64,000 nucleotides of DNA, taken from positions 62,001 through 126,000 of the forward strand of contig NZ_LGYN01000023.1 of NCBI RefSeq assembly GCF_001307105.1, in the 5' to 3' direction. The notes under the pieces are model-generated. The model was not told the origin of the DNA and did no database searches. It saw nothing but the letters and a program-made list of their open reading frames with translations. Below, piece by piece: positions 21,468 to 30,622 of the stretch (positions within the stretch are counted from its first letter, which is position 1; each line of letters begins with the position of its first letter). The translations under genes and the position numbers were made by a program. Source of the DNA: Bacillus australimaris. Its GTDB lineage: Bacteria > Bacillota > Bacilli > Bacillales > Bacillaceae.

Positions 21468-22580
21468 TCATATTAGCTGTTTACAAATGACCAGCCTCTG
21501 AATTTCACTTGTTCCTTCATAGATTTCACAAATTTTCGCATCACGAAAGTAACGTTCTGCCTGATAACGATTCGTATAACCATCTATGCCTAGCAAATGA
21601 ATCGCTTCTGTACTGATCTCAACCGCCGTTTTTGACGCAAATAGCTTTGCCATTGATGCTTCCTTTGTGACTGGACGATTCGCCTCTTTGTAAGAAGCGG
21701 CTTGATAGACGAGCAGCTTGGCCGCCTCAAGCTTCGCCGCCAAATCGCCCAGTCGAATGGTCGTTTCAAGACCTGCTGGATGCTGCTTTAAATAGGTCAC
21801 TGCCTCGGTTAATGCGGCTTCTGCAATGCCAAGGCTTTGTGCCGCGATTCCGATTCTCCCCGCATTTAAGCTGGACATGGCAATTTGAAAGCCCTCTCCT
21901 TCTGCACCGAGCAGCTGATCTTTTGGAATCCGCACGCCATCAAAATGAAGCGTGACTGTTTTTGAACCGTGCAGTCCCATCTTTTTCTCATCTTTTCCAA
22001 TCGTAAATCCCGGCGTATCTTTCTCAACAATGAACGCCGATATATTTTTTCTCGCAGAAGTCGGGTCTGTTACTGCAAAGACAAGATACAGTTCCGCTTT
22101 TCCGCCGCTTGTGATAAAGATTTTTGTCCCATTTAACACATACTCGCCGCCCTCCCGCTCTGCTCTTAACTGAATACTGGAGGCATCTGATCCAGCCTTC
22201 GGTTCAGTCAGGCAAAAGGCTCCAAGCTTCTGCCCAGATGCAAGCAGCGGGACATAGGATTCTTTTTGTTCCTTTGTTCCAAAAGTCAAAATAGGCATTG
22301 TCACAACAGATGTATGAACGGATACAATGACACCGATGGCCGCACTCACTTTCGATAATTCATGAATCGTGATGATATACGTTGTAAAATCTGCTCCTGC
22401 ACCTTGATACGAAGCTGGTATCGGAATCCCTAGAAAGCCTTGCCGTCCCATTTCACCTAAGAGGGCACGCGGGAAATGGCCTTGTTCCATGGCTTCCACT
22501 TCGGGGAACACACGCTGGCGTGCAAATTCTGCTGTCTGTTCTTTCCAGAGACGCTGTTTATCTGTAAGCAATACATCCAT
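21468..22580 (-). CDS. Second acyl-CoA dehydrogenase
   Basis: A paralogue of AcdA (370 residues) in the same operon. It has [15 protein letters not shown] near residue 127, the FAD/substrate segment [15 protein letters not shown], and the catalytic glutamate context [18 protein letters not shown] at the C terminus. It is similar to MmgC-type short-chain enzymes. The start ATG 22580 is set by GGGGGAG five bases upstream. It begins 11 bases after the dehydrogenase gene ends and is followed by acdA after 16 bases. B. subtilis lacks this copy at the locus; B. cereus-type genomes have such a pair. Confidence 0.92.
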   Translation of the reverse strand: MDVLLTDKQRLWKEQTAEFARQRVFPEVEAMEQGHFPRALLGEMGRQGFLGIPIPASYQGAGADFTTYIITIHELSKVSAAIGVIVSVHTSVVTMPILTFGTKEQKESYVPLLASGQKLGAFCLTEPKAGSDASSIQLRAEREGGEYVLNGTKIFITSGGKAELYLVFAVTDPTSARKNISAFIVEKDTPGFTIGKDEKKMGLHGSKTVTLHFDGVRIPKDQLLGAEGEGFQIAMSSLNAGRIGIAAQSLGIAEAALTEAVTYLKQHPAGLETTIRLGDLAAKLEAAKLLVYQAASYKEANRPVTKEASMAKLFASKTAVEISTEAIHLLGIDGYTNRYQAERYFRDAKICEIYEGTSEIQRLVICKQLI

Positions 22581-22591
22581 CTTGACTCCCC

Positions 22592-23455
22592 CTATGAGTG
22601 GTCGTGGTATGTGTAAAAACCTCTCTTTGTCTTTTTGCCCAGCCAGCCTGCATTCACGTATTTTTTCAAAAGAGGACAAGGTCGGTATTTGCTGTCTCCA
22701 AGGCCCTCGTGAAGGGTATTCATAATAAATAGACATGTATCTAGTCCGATGAAATCAGCTAGACGAAGCGGCCCCATAGGGTGATTCATCCCAAGCGTCA
22801 TGACACCATCAATGCTTTCCGCATCTGCTACGCCTTCATAAAGGGTGTAAATGGCCTCATTGATCATTGGCATCAATATGCGATTTGATACAAACCCCGG
22901 GAAGTCCTCTACTTCTATTGGGGTTTTATTTAAAGTCTTCGCCGTTTCACAAACAACTCGATACGTGTCATCACTTGTTTGCAGCGCTCGAATGACCTCA
23001 ACGAGTTTCATAACAGGAACCGGATTCATAAAATGCATGCCTATCACTTTCTCCGGCCTGCTCGTCACAGCCGCTAATTCTGTGATGGACAAGGAAGACG
23101 TGTTTGTCGCAAATATCGTCTGCTGCTCTGCAAATTGATCGAGGGTTTCAAAGATTTGTTTTTTCACACTCATTTGTTCAGATGCAGCTTCAATCACTAA
23201 ATGAGCCTGCTGAACGTCTTTTAAATCTGTGGAAACGGCAAGCCGCTGCGTGATATCTCGGACTGCCTGATGTGGTAGTTTTCCTTTTTCTGCCCGCTTC
23301 GTCAGTTGTTTGGTCATGGAGGAAATAGCTCGATGAATCTGCTGTTCTGCGGCATCATGGAGCAGGACTGTATAGCCTGACTGTGCAAACACTTGAGCAA
23401 TGCCTGAGCCCATTTGACCAGCTCCAACGACCATAACGGTCTCTTCTGTACTCAT
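22592..23455 (-). CDS. 3-hydroxybutyryl-CoA dehydrogenase (Hbd/MmgB family)
   Basis: It oxidises 3-hydroxyacyl-CoA to 3-ketoacyl-CoA (or the reverse). The 287-residue product has an N-terminal Rossmann fold (VVGAGQMGSGIAQVFAQSG, residues 9-27) and the family signature GMHFMNPVPVMKLVEVI near 137 with the catalytic histidine. The C-terminal dimerisation domain includes DFPGFVSNRILMPMINEAI near 180 and GMNHPMGPLRLADFIGLD near 228. The length is that of the short single-domain family, not the fused FadB type. It lies between the thiolase and an acyl-CoA dehydrogenase. Confidence 0.94.
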   Translation of the reverse strand: MSTEETVMVVGAGQMGSGIAQVFAQSGYTVLLHDAAEQQIHRAISSMTKQLTKRAEKGKLPHQAVRDITQRLAVSTDLKDVQQAHLVIEAASEQMSVKKQIFETLDQFAEQQTIFATNTSSLSITELAAVTSRPEKVIGMHFMNPVPVMKLVEVIRALQTSDDTYRVVCETAKTLNKTPIEVEDFPGFVSNRILMPMINEAIYTLYEGVADAESIDGVMTLGMNHPMGPLRLADFIGLDTCLFIMNTLHEGLGDSKYRPCPLLKKYVNAGWLGKKTKRGFYTYHDHS

Positions 23456-23474
23456 GACAATAAACGCCTCCCTT

Positions 23475-24650
23475 TTAGTCTACCTTTATCATGATGGCAT
23501 CTCCTTGACCGCCTCCACTGCAGATCGCCGCAATGCCAATGCCTCCGCCTCTGTGTCTTAATGCATGAACCAATGTCAATATCACACGTGTTCCGCTTGC
23601 CCCAATCGGATGGCCCAGTGCGACCGCCCCTCCGTTGATATTCAATTTCCGCCGGTCGAGCCCAGTTATTTTTTCACATGCAAGAGCCACAGCTGCAAAA
23701 GCCTCATTGATTTCAAACAAATCGATATCCTCTAAACGCTTTCCTGTTTTCTTTAAAAGCTTCTCGATTGCAAAGGCTGGTGTTTTCGGGAAATCCTTCG
23801 CCTCTAAGGCAACCTGAGTATGACCAAGCATGACAGCCATTGGCTTTACGTCATGCTGCACAGCATAAGTGTCTTTCATTAAAAGAAGCGCACTTGCTCC
23901 ATCATTGACACCTGGTGCATTACCAGCGGTGATGGTGCCCGTTTGATCAAAAACAGGCATGAGCTTTGACAGCCGTTCATATGACGTATCACGCCGCAGA
24001 GATTCATCTTCTGTGATGAGTCGTTCTCCCGTTTTTGTCTTGACTGGGACGGATGTGATTTCATGTTGAAAAAAACCGTTTTTCTGCGCTTCAATAGCTC
24101 GTTCATGACTTCTGAGTGCCCACAGGTCTTGCTCTTCTCGCGTGATGTTAAGTTCCTTTGCAGCCATGCTCCCATATCCACCCATATGAACGCCTGTAAA
24201 TGAACAGGTTAATCCATCTAACATCATCGCATCTTGAACTGCACCATCACCCATTTTGTAGCCCCATCTGGCTTTTTTCAGCAAATAAGGAGCGTGAGAC
24301 ATGGATTCCATACCACCCGCTACGATGACCTCAGCATCTCCTGCTCGAATGATTTGATCTGCTGCGGTCACACTGCGCATGCCTGATGCACAGACTTTAT
24401 TGATGGTTTGTGTTGGTACAGACCATGGAAGATCAGCATATCTTGCAGCCTGTCTTGAAGGAATCTGACCTTGCCCTCCTTGCAACACACTTCCCATAAT
24501 GACCTCATCTACTTCATGCGATCCAGATACACTTTCTAGTGCAGCCTTGATCGCTATACCGCCTAGTTCTGCGGCAGTCAAACTACTGAGCGCTCCGCCC
24601 AATTTTCCAAATGGTGTTCTTGCTCCAGATACAATGACTGTCGTACTCAT
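23475..24650 (-). CDS. Acetyl-CoA C-acetyltransferase (thiolase)
   Basis: It cleaves 3-ketoacyl-CoA or condenses two acetyl-CoA. The 391-residue product has the acyl-enzyme cysteine in INKVCASGMRSV (Cys87), the histidine in GGAVALGHPIGASG near 347 and the second cysteine in CSGGGQGDAIMI near 377. Family resemblance is to MmgA/ThlA-type enzymes. It is second in the operon after fadF, 104 bases downstream. Together with the dehydrogenases it forms a nearly complete spiral; an enoyl-CoA hydratase is missing here and must be supplied elsewhere. Confidence 0.95.
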   Translation of the reverse strand: MSTTVIVSGARTPFGKLGGALSSLTAAELGGIAIKAALESVSGSHEVDEVIMGSVLQGGQGQIPSRQAARYADLPWSVPTQTINKVCASGMRSVTAADQIIRAGDAEVIVAGGMESMSHAPYLLKKARWGYKMGDGAVQDAMMLDGLTCSFTGVHMGGYGSMAAKELNITREEQDLWALRSHERAIEAQKNGFFQHEITSVPVKTKTGERLITEDESLRRDTSYERLSKLMPVFDQTGTITAGNAPGVNDGASALLLMKDTYAVQHDVKPMAVMLGHTQVALEAKDFPKTPAFAIEKLLKKTGKRLEDIDLFEINEAFAAVALACEKITGLDRRKLNINGGAVALGHPIGASGTRVILTLVHALRHRGGGIGIAAICSGGGQGDAIMIKVD

Positions 24651-24754
24651 GTATGTTCCCTCCCTGTTTGTTACCGCTTACATATCAATTAGGCAACTGA
24701 TGGGACAGCGCCATATATAAGCCGATGAATATCCTATTCATCGGCCTGTCTTGT

Positions 24755-26866
24755 TTACGACACCTGCTTTCCTGCCTCACCAAACACTGATTTTTCAAGA
24801 AGTTCTGCGACGTCAAATGTGCCAATTTGGTCCTCTACTTCCTTCGCCTTCGTTCCATCTCCCAGCATCGTTAAGCAATAAGGACATCCTGAGCTGATGA
24901 TGGATGGCTGCACCTGTAACGCCTGCTCCGTTCGTGCAGTGTTAATCCGTGTACCTGTCTCTTCTTCCATCCACATTAAGCCCCCGCCTGCTCCGCAGCA
25001 CATACCGGTTTCACGATGGCGCTCCATTTCCTTCAGCGTCACACCAGGAATGGCTTTTAAAATGTCTCTTGGCGGGTCATACACCTCGTTATATCTGCCT
25101 AGGTAGCAAGAGTCGTGGAAGGTAATTACCTCGTTCACTTCATGTACAGGCGTTATTTTCCCTTCTTTCACCAGCTCTGCCAGTAACTCTGTATGATGGT
25201 ACACTTCTGCCTCAAGCCCGAAGTCTGGATACTCATTTTTAAATAAGTTATAGGCGTGCGGATCAATTGTGACGATCTTTTTGACACCGTTTTTCTGAAA
25301 TTCTTCAATGTTCTTTGCGGCAAGCTCTTGGAATAAAAATTCGTTTCCGAGTCTTCTTGGTGTATCTCCTGAGTTTTTCTCTTTATTGCCCAGGATGGCA
25401 AAGGATACCCCTGCTTCGTTAAGAAGCTTTGCAAAGGCAAGCGCAATTTTTTGGCTGCGATTGTCATATGCCCCCATTGAACCAACCCAGAATAAATAAT
25501 CAAAGGGTTGCTCTGCTTTTTTCAGCTCTTTCACTGTTGGCACATGCACATCTTCTCTCAGTTCTCGCCAATTTTCTCTTTCTTTTCGGTTCAACCCCCA
25601 CGGGTTCCCTTGGCGCTCAATGCTTGTCATGGCACGCTGTGCATCCGCATCCATTTTTCCTTCGGTCAGCACAAGATATCTGCGCATATCAATAATCTTA
25701 TCAACATGTTCATTCATGACAGGGCATTGGTCTTCACAGTTTCGGCATGTCGTACATGCCCAAATTTCTTCTTCTGTAATGACTTCGCCAATAAGAGAAG
25801 AATGATATATAGAGCTTGCGGCCGATTCTTCTGCACCTGCTCCTCTCGCCTGCAGCGCCAGCTGGTTTCCTGTTGTCTGCTTGAAGGCAAGCTGCGGGAC
25901 CCAAGGTGTCTTCGATGTAATAGCAGCCCCTTTATTCGTTAAATGATCTCTTAGCCTTAAAATCAAATCCATTGGAGACAGCATCTTCCCTGTCCCTGTT
26001 GCTGGGCACATATTCGTGCAGCGCCCGCATTCCACACAGGCGTAAAGGTCGATCAGCTGTGACTGACGGAAGTCTTCAATTTTTCCCACACCGAAGGTCT
26101 CTTGTGTCTCATCTTCAAAATCGATTTTTTGCAGCTTTCCTGGCGGATCTAATCTGCTGACAAATACATTCACCGGCCCTGCAATCAGATGAGCGTGCTT
26201 TGACTGCGGAACATAGACTAAGAATGTCAGCAAAATAAGAAGATGCACCCACCATGCGGCATAAAAAACAATCGTAGCGGCAAGAGGTGATATTCCGCCC
26301 AGCAAGAAAGCAATACCAGAAGCAATTGGCTCTGATAGCGATAGAGAGTGTCCATGCCAGATGATGTTCATGCCGTTTCCTAGTAAGACTGTCAGCATCA
26401 AGCCGCCAATAAATAAAAGGACGAGACCTGATTTGAAGCCTCGTTTTAAACGGACAAGCTTCTCCACATATCTTCTATGAAAAGCCCATACAACAGCCAC
26501 TAAAATGAGAAGTGTGACCACCTCTTGGAAAAAGGTAAAGACGCCGTACAGCGGTCCTAAAGGAAGCCCGCTGTCTGGAATCAGTCCCTTCAAAATAAAA
26601 TCAAGCGCTCCGAACTGTACAAGGATAAATCCGTAGAAAAACAGCACATGAATGATACCGCTCTTCTTGTCCTTCAACAGCTTCTTTTGCCCAAATACAT
26701 TGATCCAGACACGCTCTAAGCGTTTCTTCATGTCTTGTTGGAATTCTTCTTTTTTACCAAGACGAATATACGCCGCTCGTGTTCGAATGAGATAAACAAA
26801 CAAATACACAGCGTAAGCGGTCACCGCCGCAAATGCGATCAAGTTGATCATTAAAAGGCTATTCAT
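24755..26866 (-). CDS. fadF: FadF: membrane iron-sulfur oxidoreductase of fatty-acid oxidation
   Basis: A 703-residue fusion. The N-terminal third has about five hydrophobic helices (NarI/heme-b-like membrane domain). The middle has two [4Fe-4S] motifs, CVECGRCTNMCPATG near 280 and CTTCRNCEDQCPV near 380. The C-terminal part has two heterodisulfide-reductase CCG segments (HDSCYLGRY near 590; GMCCGAGGG near 625, with SGCPYC). It is thought to pass electrons from acyl-CoA dehydrogenases and ETF to menaquinone. Start ATG 26866 follows AAAGGGGGAGCAAG. It heads the operon behind the FadR-like palindrome. In B. subtilis the unit is fadF-acdA-rpoE. Confidence 0.94.
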   Translation of the reverse strand: MNSLLMINLIAFAAVTAYAVYLFVYLIRTRAAYIRLGKKEEFQQDMKKRLERVWINVFGQKKLLKDKKSGIIHVLFFYGFILVQFGALDFILKGLIPDSGLPLGPLYGVFTFFQEVVTLLILVAVVWAFHRRYVEKLVRLKRGFKSGLVLLFIGGLMLTVLLGNGMNIIWHGHSLSLSEPIASGIAFLLGGISPLAATIVFYAAWWVHLLILLTFLVYVPQSKHAHLIAGPVNVFVSRLDPPGKLQKIDFEDETQETFGVGKIEDFRQSQLIDLYACVECGRCTNMCPATGTGKMLSPMDLILRLRDHLTNKGAAITSKTPWVPQLAFKQTTGNQLALQARGAGAEESAASSIYHSSLIGEVITEEEIWACTTCRNCEDQCPVMNEHVDKIIDMRRYLVLTEGKMDADAQRAMTSIERQGNPWGLNRKERENWRELREDVHVPTVKELKKAEQPFDYLFWVGSMGAYDNRSQKIALAFAKLLNEAGVSFAILGNKEKNSGDTPRRLGNEFLFQELAAKNIEEFQKNGVKKIVTIDPHAYNLFKNEYPDFGLEAEVYHHTELLAELVKEGKITPVHEVNEVITFHDSCYLGRYNEVYDPPRDILKAIPGVTLKEMERHRETGMCCGAGGGLMWMEEETGTRINTARTEQALQVQPSIISSGCPYCLTMLGDGTKAKEVEDQIGTFDVAELLEKSVFGEAGKQVS

Positions 26867-26924
26867 CTTGCTCCCCCTTTCATTCCCCAAAACCCTCTTT
26901 GTTCCGTTTCCATGTTGTACCTCT

Positions 26925-26954
26925 ATCATAAATAATGAATGAGTATTCAGTCAA
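26925..26954 (-). promoter_or_regulatory. fadF promoter
   Basis: On the minus strand TTGACT (26954-26949), an 18-base spacer and TATGAT (26930-26925) lie 60-90 bases upstream of the fadF ATG. The FadR-like palindrome covers the -35 and most of the spacer. Confidence 0.75.
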
Positions 26955-26955
26955 T
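26935..26955. promoter_or_regulatory. FadR operator candidate
   Basis: The interrupted palindrome TGAATGA-gta-TTCAGTCA has one mismatch between arms and resembles the TGAATGA/TCATTCA operator of the TetR-family acyl-CoA sensor FadR. fadF is a known FadR target in B. subtilis. Its position over the promoter fits repression relieved by long-chain acyl-CoA. Confidence 0.75.
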
Positions 26956-27009
26956 ATTTTTTACGCGTTTGGGTACACTATTGAAATATGCAAAAAAGGA
27001 GGAAGCTTT

Positions 27010-28206
27010 ATGATCGCATTGATCATCCTACTCGTACTCATCGCCATCGTTTTGCTCGTACTGTTAGACCTTTATATGGGAAAGAAGTACTTTTCTACTC
27101 ACGCTTTCGAACGAACTTTTGACCAAACCAGCGGTGATGCCGCCTTTTATCATGATGGCGAACCACTATTTGATCAGCTGCTCATTGATATTGAGCAGGC
27201 CTCTTCTTCTATTCATATGATGTTCTTTATTGTAAAGAACGACAAGATTGGTCAAAGGGTCTTACAAGCACTGAAGGCCAAAGCGGAACAAGGCGTTTCC
27301 GTCTTTTTGCTGACAGACCGATTAGGCTCCTATTCATTTGATCAAAAGTCGATTGATATGTTAGAAAGAAGCGGCATTCAATTTTACTTTCTCAATAAGC
27401 CTCGTTTCCCTTTTTTGATTTATCGTTTAAATATGAGAAACCATCGTAAAATCACGGTGATTGATGGGAAGATCGGCTATATTGGCGGATTTAATATTGG
27501 TGATGAGTATGTTGGGAAGAAAGGCAGATTTGGCATTTGGAAGGATTATCATTTACGCATGACAGGACAGGTTGTCGCAGACCTCCAGCATGTGTTTTTG
27601 AATGATTTGTACCGATCGTCCGGCATTCATCAACTGCAATATGAGGTTTTTCCTGCATTGGAACCGGGAACATTACAATGCACGACACGCGCGACCGCTG
27701 GTTTTTCTTTAGAAGCTTTATTTCTCAAAGATATTCAGCAGGCGAAAAAACAGATCATCATCTGTACGCCTTATTTTATTCCATCCGCCCCTCTTCTGAA
27801 CGCACTGCTTGATGCACGAAAACGGGGCGTCACTGTTGAAATCATCATTCCAATGAAAGCAGATCATCCACTTGTGAAAGAGGCTGGTTTTCACTATTTG
27901 AAAGACCTCATTGCCTCTGGATGCCTTGTTTATCGTTTTTATAAAGGTTTTTATCATTCGAAAGCCATTCTAATTGATCAGAATCGCTGTATGATCAGTA
28001 CCGCCAATTTTGATAAACGCAGCTTGTTTTTAAATGAAGAAGTAGATGTGGCCATTGACAATCCAGCCTTTACTGCACACGTAGAGGAAAAGATTCGGGA
28101 ACATATCGAAGTGTCTGAGATCATGACAGAAGAAACATTGTCAAAGCGTCCCCTTTTCACACGGCCGCTTGAGTGGGTTGCCGCCATGTTTTCGTATTTT
28201 TTATAA
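27010..28206 (+). CDS. ywjE: Cardiolipin synthase-type phospholipase D protein YwjE
   Basis: A 398-residue membrane protein with two phospholipase D HKD motifs: NHRKITVIDGKIGYIGGFN near residue 150 and YHSKAILIDQNRCMISTANFD near 318. The single N-terminal helix (MIALIILLVLIAIVLLVLLD) anchors it; longer cardiolipin synthases have two. B. subtilis YwjE (ClsB) is a minor enzyme. I use ATG 27010, preceded by AAAGGAGGAAGCTTT; the frame extends upstream into the fadF promoter but has no ribosome site there. It is divergent from fadF and followed by uvsE after 12 bases. Confidence 0.92.
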   Translation: MIALIILLVLIAIVLLVLLDLYMGKKYFSTHAFERTFDQTSGDAAFYHDGEPLFDQLLIDIEQASSSIHMMFFIVKNDKIGQRVLQALKAKAEQGVSVFLLTDRLGSYSFDQKSIDMLERSGIQFYFLNKPRFPFLIYRLNMRNHRKITVIDGKIGYIGGFNIGDEYVGKKGRFGIWKDYHLRMTGQVVADLQHVFLNDLYRSSGIHQLQYEVFPALEPGTLQCTTRATAGFSLEALFLKDIQQAKKQIIICTPYFIPSAPLLNALLDARKRGVTVEIIIPMKADHPLVKEAGFHYLKDLIASGCLVYRFYKGFYHSKAILIDQNRCMISTANFDKRSLFLNEEVDVAIDNPAFTAHVEEKIREHIEVSEIMTEETLSKRPLFTRPLEWVAAMFSYFL

Positions 28207-28218
28207 AGGAGATGACCT

Positions 28219-29181
28219 ATGCGTTATCGATTTGGTTATGTATCCAATGCCGTCACCTTGTGGGAAGCGTCACCTGCCAAGTCGCTGACCTTCGCAAGAT
28301 ACAGCAAGCTGTCAAAGGAAGAGAGAAAAGAGGCTTTATTACGAACAACGAAGGCCAATCTCGTGAATACATTAAGAACGCTCTATTTCGCCATTGCCCA
28401 TGATATCCCACTTTATCGTTTTTCAAGCTCGATTGTCCCGCTTGCGACCCATCCCGAGGTGCGCTGGGACTTCGTGACACCTTTTCACAAAGAATTTCTC
28501 GAGATCGGCAAGCTGGTGAAACGGCACGGATTACGGGTAAGCTTTCACCCGAATCAATTCACCTTGTTTACCAGCCCAAAACCATCAATCACTGAAAATG
28601 CTGTCATCGATATGACGTACCATTATCAGATGCTTGAGGCGATGAAGCTCGAAAAGGATGGCTATATGAACATTCATGTGGGCGGTGCGTATGGTGATAA
28701 AGAATCAGCTCTTCAACGCTTTGATGAAAATATCAAACAGCTTCCGGCTCATATCAAGATGAGAATGACGCTTGAGAATGATGACAAAACGTATACAGCG
28801 CTGGAAACGCTCGGCGTATGTGAAAAGCATGACATTCCATTTGTTTTTGATTACCATCATCACATAGCAAACAAAGATGACGATGCCGCGCTTGATGACA
28901 TCCTGCCTAGAATGTTCGACAGTTGGACGAACACTGGCATTCCGCCCAAAATTCACTTATCTTCACCTAAATCAGAAAAAGCCCTACGCAGTCATGCAGA
29001 TGGAGTAGATATGGCCTTTGTCTTACCTCTTTTTCAAGCATTAAAACCGTATGGCCGTGATGTCGATTTTATGATTGAAGCAAAATTAAAGGATCAGGCT
29101 CTGCTTCGTCTAGTCGAAGAGCTCTCTGCGATAAGAGGCAATAAACGAACAGGCGGAGGAACCATTGAGTGGAAATCATAG
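28219..29181 (+). CDS. uvsE: UV DNA damage endonuclease UvsE
   Basis: It nicks DNA 5' to UV photoproducts, starting an excision repair route independent of UvrABC. The 320-residue protein begins [20 protein letters not shown] and follows the UVDE TIM-barrel pattern: [27 protein letters not shown] near 105, [11 protein letters not shown] near 155, LENDDKT near 188 and [10 protein letters not shown] near 213. Several metal-binding His, Glu and Asp lie at strand ends. AAGGAGATGACC precedes the ATG. It is cotranscribed with ywjE (12-base gap), as in B. subtilis ywjE-uvsE. Confidence 0.95.
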   Translation: MRYRFGYVSNAVTLWEASPAKSLTFARYSKLSKEERKEALLRTTKANLVNTLRTLYFAIAHDIPLYRFSSSIVPLATHPEVRWDFVTPFHKEFLEIGKLVKRHGLRVSFHPNQFTLFTSPKPSITENAVIDMTYHYQMLEAMKLEKDGYMNIHVGGAYGDKESALQRFDENIKQLPAHIKMRMTLENDDKTYTALETLGVCEKHDIPFVFDYHHHIANKDDDAALDDILPRMFDSWTNTGIPPKIHLSSPKSEKALRSHADGVDMAFVLPLFQALKPYGRDVDFMIEAKLKDQALLRLVEELSAIRGNKRTGGGTIEWKS

Positions 29182-29187
29182 AGAAAG

Positions 29188-29213
29188 GTTTACCTTTGTG
29201 CAAATAGGGGTAA
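29188..29213 (+). promoter_or_regulatory. Sigma-B promoter of ywjC
   Basis: GTTTAC (29188-29193), 14 bases, GGGTAA (29208-29213) matches the general-stress consensus GTTTAA-N13/15-GGGWAW with one -35 difference. It begins seven bases after the uvsE stop and directs ywjC. Confidence 0.85.
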
Positions 29214-29254
29214 CAAAGCTATTGTGAGAAAGTAATTAACAGGAGGATATGAAG

Positions 29255-29509
29255 ATGTCTCAAATCTATTCAATCCGAATCGCTGCTAAAGCGTTGAATT
29301 TACATAGGCTTATTTCTCTTTATGAAAAGTGCCAGCAGGCTCAGCATCGTTTATACGTATATTCTAAAAAAACAATGTGCAACATTAAGAACATCGTAGA
29401 GCTTGAAACCTTTAGGCTCACTCATTTAGATTCAGATTACTTAATTGTCGTGGAGGGGAAAAAAGCACAGGATCTCCTTCAGCCGTTTGAAAAAGAAAAG
29501 GTTTCATAA
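29255..29509 (+). CDS. ywjC: YwjC: small HPr-fold-like general stress protein
   Basis: An 84-residue protein. Its C-terminal half (SKKTMCNIKNIVELETFRLTHL, then VVEGKKAQDLLQPFEK) follows the HPr pattern in which a serine/lysine-led helix precedes the last strand and helix. The active-site histidine region of true HPr (HARP) is absent; the corresponding loop reads AAKALNLHRL, so phosphotransfer is unlikely in the usual way. The ATG at 29255 is preferred over 29249 because AGGAGG is eight bases upstream. The sigma-B promoter marks it as a stress gene, consistent with B. subtilis ywjC. Confidence 0.7.
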   Translation: MSQIYSIRIAAKALNLHRLISLYEKCQQAQHRLYVYSKKTMCNIKNIVELETFRLTHLDSDYLIVVEGKKAQDLLQPFEKEKVS

Positions 29510-29538
29510 AAAAGAGCAGCCCCAGGCCGCTCTTTTTT
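29508..29538. terminator. Bidirectional terminator ywjC / S66 peptidase
   Basis: AAAAAAGAGC-A-GCC pairs with GGC-C-GCTCTTTTTT with one internal mismatch and a 3-base loop. A and T runs on both sides let it act in both directions for the convergent genes. Confidence 0.85.
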
Positions 29539-30535
29539 ATATCCACTCTTTTGTCAGCCAAACTTGTTTAGAAGCTGCATCCATTTTCACTTTTGCCCCG
29601 ATTGGCATGGTAAGCATCGGGTGTGTATGGGCACAGTCAAAATCGGCGATGATCGGTCTTTTTGTCTCTCCGAGCACCTCAAGTAAAATCTCGTAAGGCT
29701 CTTTGCCCGTACCCTCATCATCAAATAGCTCATGTTTTCCTAAAAGGATGCCTGATACCCGTTCAAATACTCCATTTACTTTCAATAAAGAGAAATTCTT
29801 TTCTACAACTGATGCGGTTTTCATGCAATCTTCAATAAGGAGGATGTCTCCGTTTTGAATAGCTGGCATAAACTCACTTCCCCATATACCGTACATAGCA
29901 TTTAGGTTTCCGCCAATCAATCTGCCCTCTGCCTGTCCCTCTATGATGCACAGCCAATCGTTCGGACGCTGCTCTTTATCCCCTGTCTTTTCTTCCCAAT
30001 TGATTCGTTCATCTGTCCAAAAAGGCGGTTTTTCAATCTGATAAGGAATGGTTTGAGGGGACATCAAGATGTTCTCAAATGACTGATATGTATAAGTGAC
30101 AAACGGTTCAAACTCACCAAAGGAAGGAACAAGCGCCGGCCCGTAAAAAACAGGCAGTCCCGTTTTTTCGTAGGCAGCTAAAAGAATCGCTGTCGCATCT
30201 GAATAGCCGATCATGATTTTCGGATGTTGATTCAGCAGCTCAAAATCAAGATAAGGCAGCATGCTGTTTGAATTTGTCCCGCCAATCATCGACATGACGC
30301 ACGCCAAGTCCTCTCTAGCCATCAGCTCATTCAGCTCATCCGCCCGTTCTTGAATTGTGCCTGAACGGTAGTGATCCTCTTTCCCTGTTAATGATCCTGG
30401 GATCACAATGAATCCTTTTTGCTCAAGCCACTTCTTCGCTCGCTCATACCTAAGAGGCGAGGTCGCTGATGCAGGACTTGAAGGTGAAAATATACCAATC
30501 TTATCGCCCTTTTGTAATCGCCGAAGCCTCTTCAT
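29537..30535 (-). CDS. S66 LD-carboxypeptidase / MccF-like serine peptidase (copy 1)
   Basis: A 332-residue peptidase S66 protein. Members trim the D-alanine of murein tetrapeptides (LD-carboxypeptidase) or inactivate microcin C-type aminoacyl nucleotides (MccF). The catalytic serine is in IGYSDATAILLA near 117, the glutamate in ILLIEDCMKT near 235 and the histidine in DFDCAHTHPMLTMPIG near 303. All three are intact. The N terminus MKRLRRLQKGDKIGIFSPSSP has the family glycine/serine loop. It is convergent with ywjC. It is not cotranscribed with a cell wall gene, so substrate is open; a second copy lies at 34497. Confidence 0.85.
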   Translation of the reverse strand: MKRLRRLQKGDKIGIFSPSSPASATSPLRYERAKKWLEQKGFIVIPGSLTGKEDHYRSGTIQERADELNELMAREDLACVMSMIGGTNSNSMLPYLDFELLNQHPKIMIGYSDATAILLAAYEKTGLPVFYGPALVPSFGEFEPFVTYTYQSFENILMSPQTIPYQIEKPPFWTDERINWEEKTGDKEQRPNDWLCIIEGQAEGRLIGGNLNAMYGIWGSEFMPAIQNGDILLIEDCMKTASVVEKNFSLLKVNGVFERVSGILLGKHELFDDEGTGKEPYEILLEVLGETKRPIIADFDCAHTHPMLTMPIGAKVKMDAASKQVWLTKEWI

Positions 30536-30574
30536 TCCATCAGATCCTTCCTACACGCATTTTTTCTATCCTAA

Positions 30575-30601
30575 CAAAAAAAGCCCTTTATCAAAAGAGC
30601 T
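30575..30601 (-). terminator. Terminator after the 80-residue membrane gene
   Basis: AGCCCTTT (30582-30589) pairs with AAAGAGCT (30594-30601) with one G-U pair and a 4-base loop. Seven T follow on the minus strand. It separates the small membrane gene from the S66 peptidase. Confidence 0.75.
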
Positions 30602-30622
30602 ACTGAACGAATGAAAATCTTT

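Noticed and set aside
26935-27009. Upstream extension of ywjE to an ATG at 26935
   Set aside because: The extension covers the fadF promoter and FadR palindrome and has no ribosome site. AAAGGAGG stands directly before the ATG at 27010.
29249-29254. Earlier ATG start for YwjC
   Set aside because: The ATG at 29249 is only two bases from the AGGAGG site, too close for initiation; the next ATG at 29255 has correct spacing.
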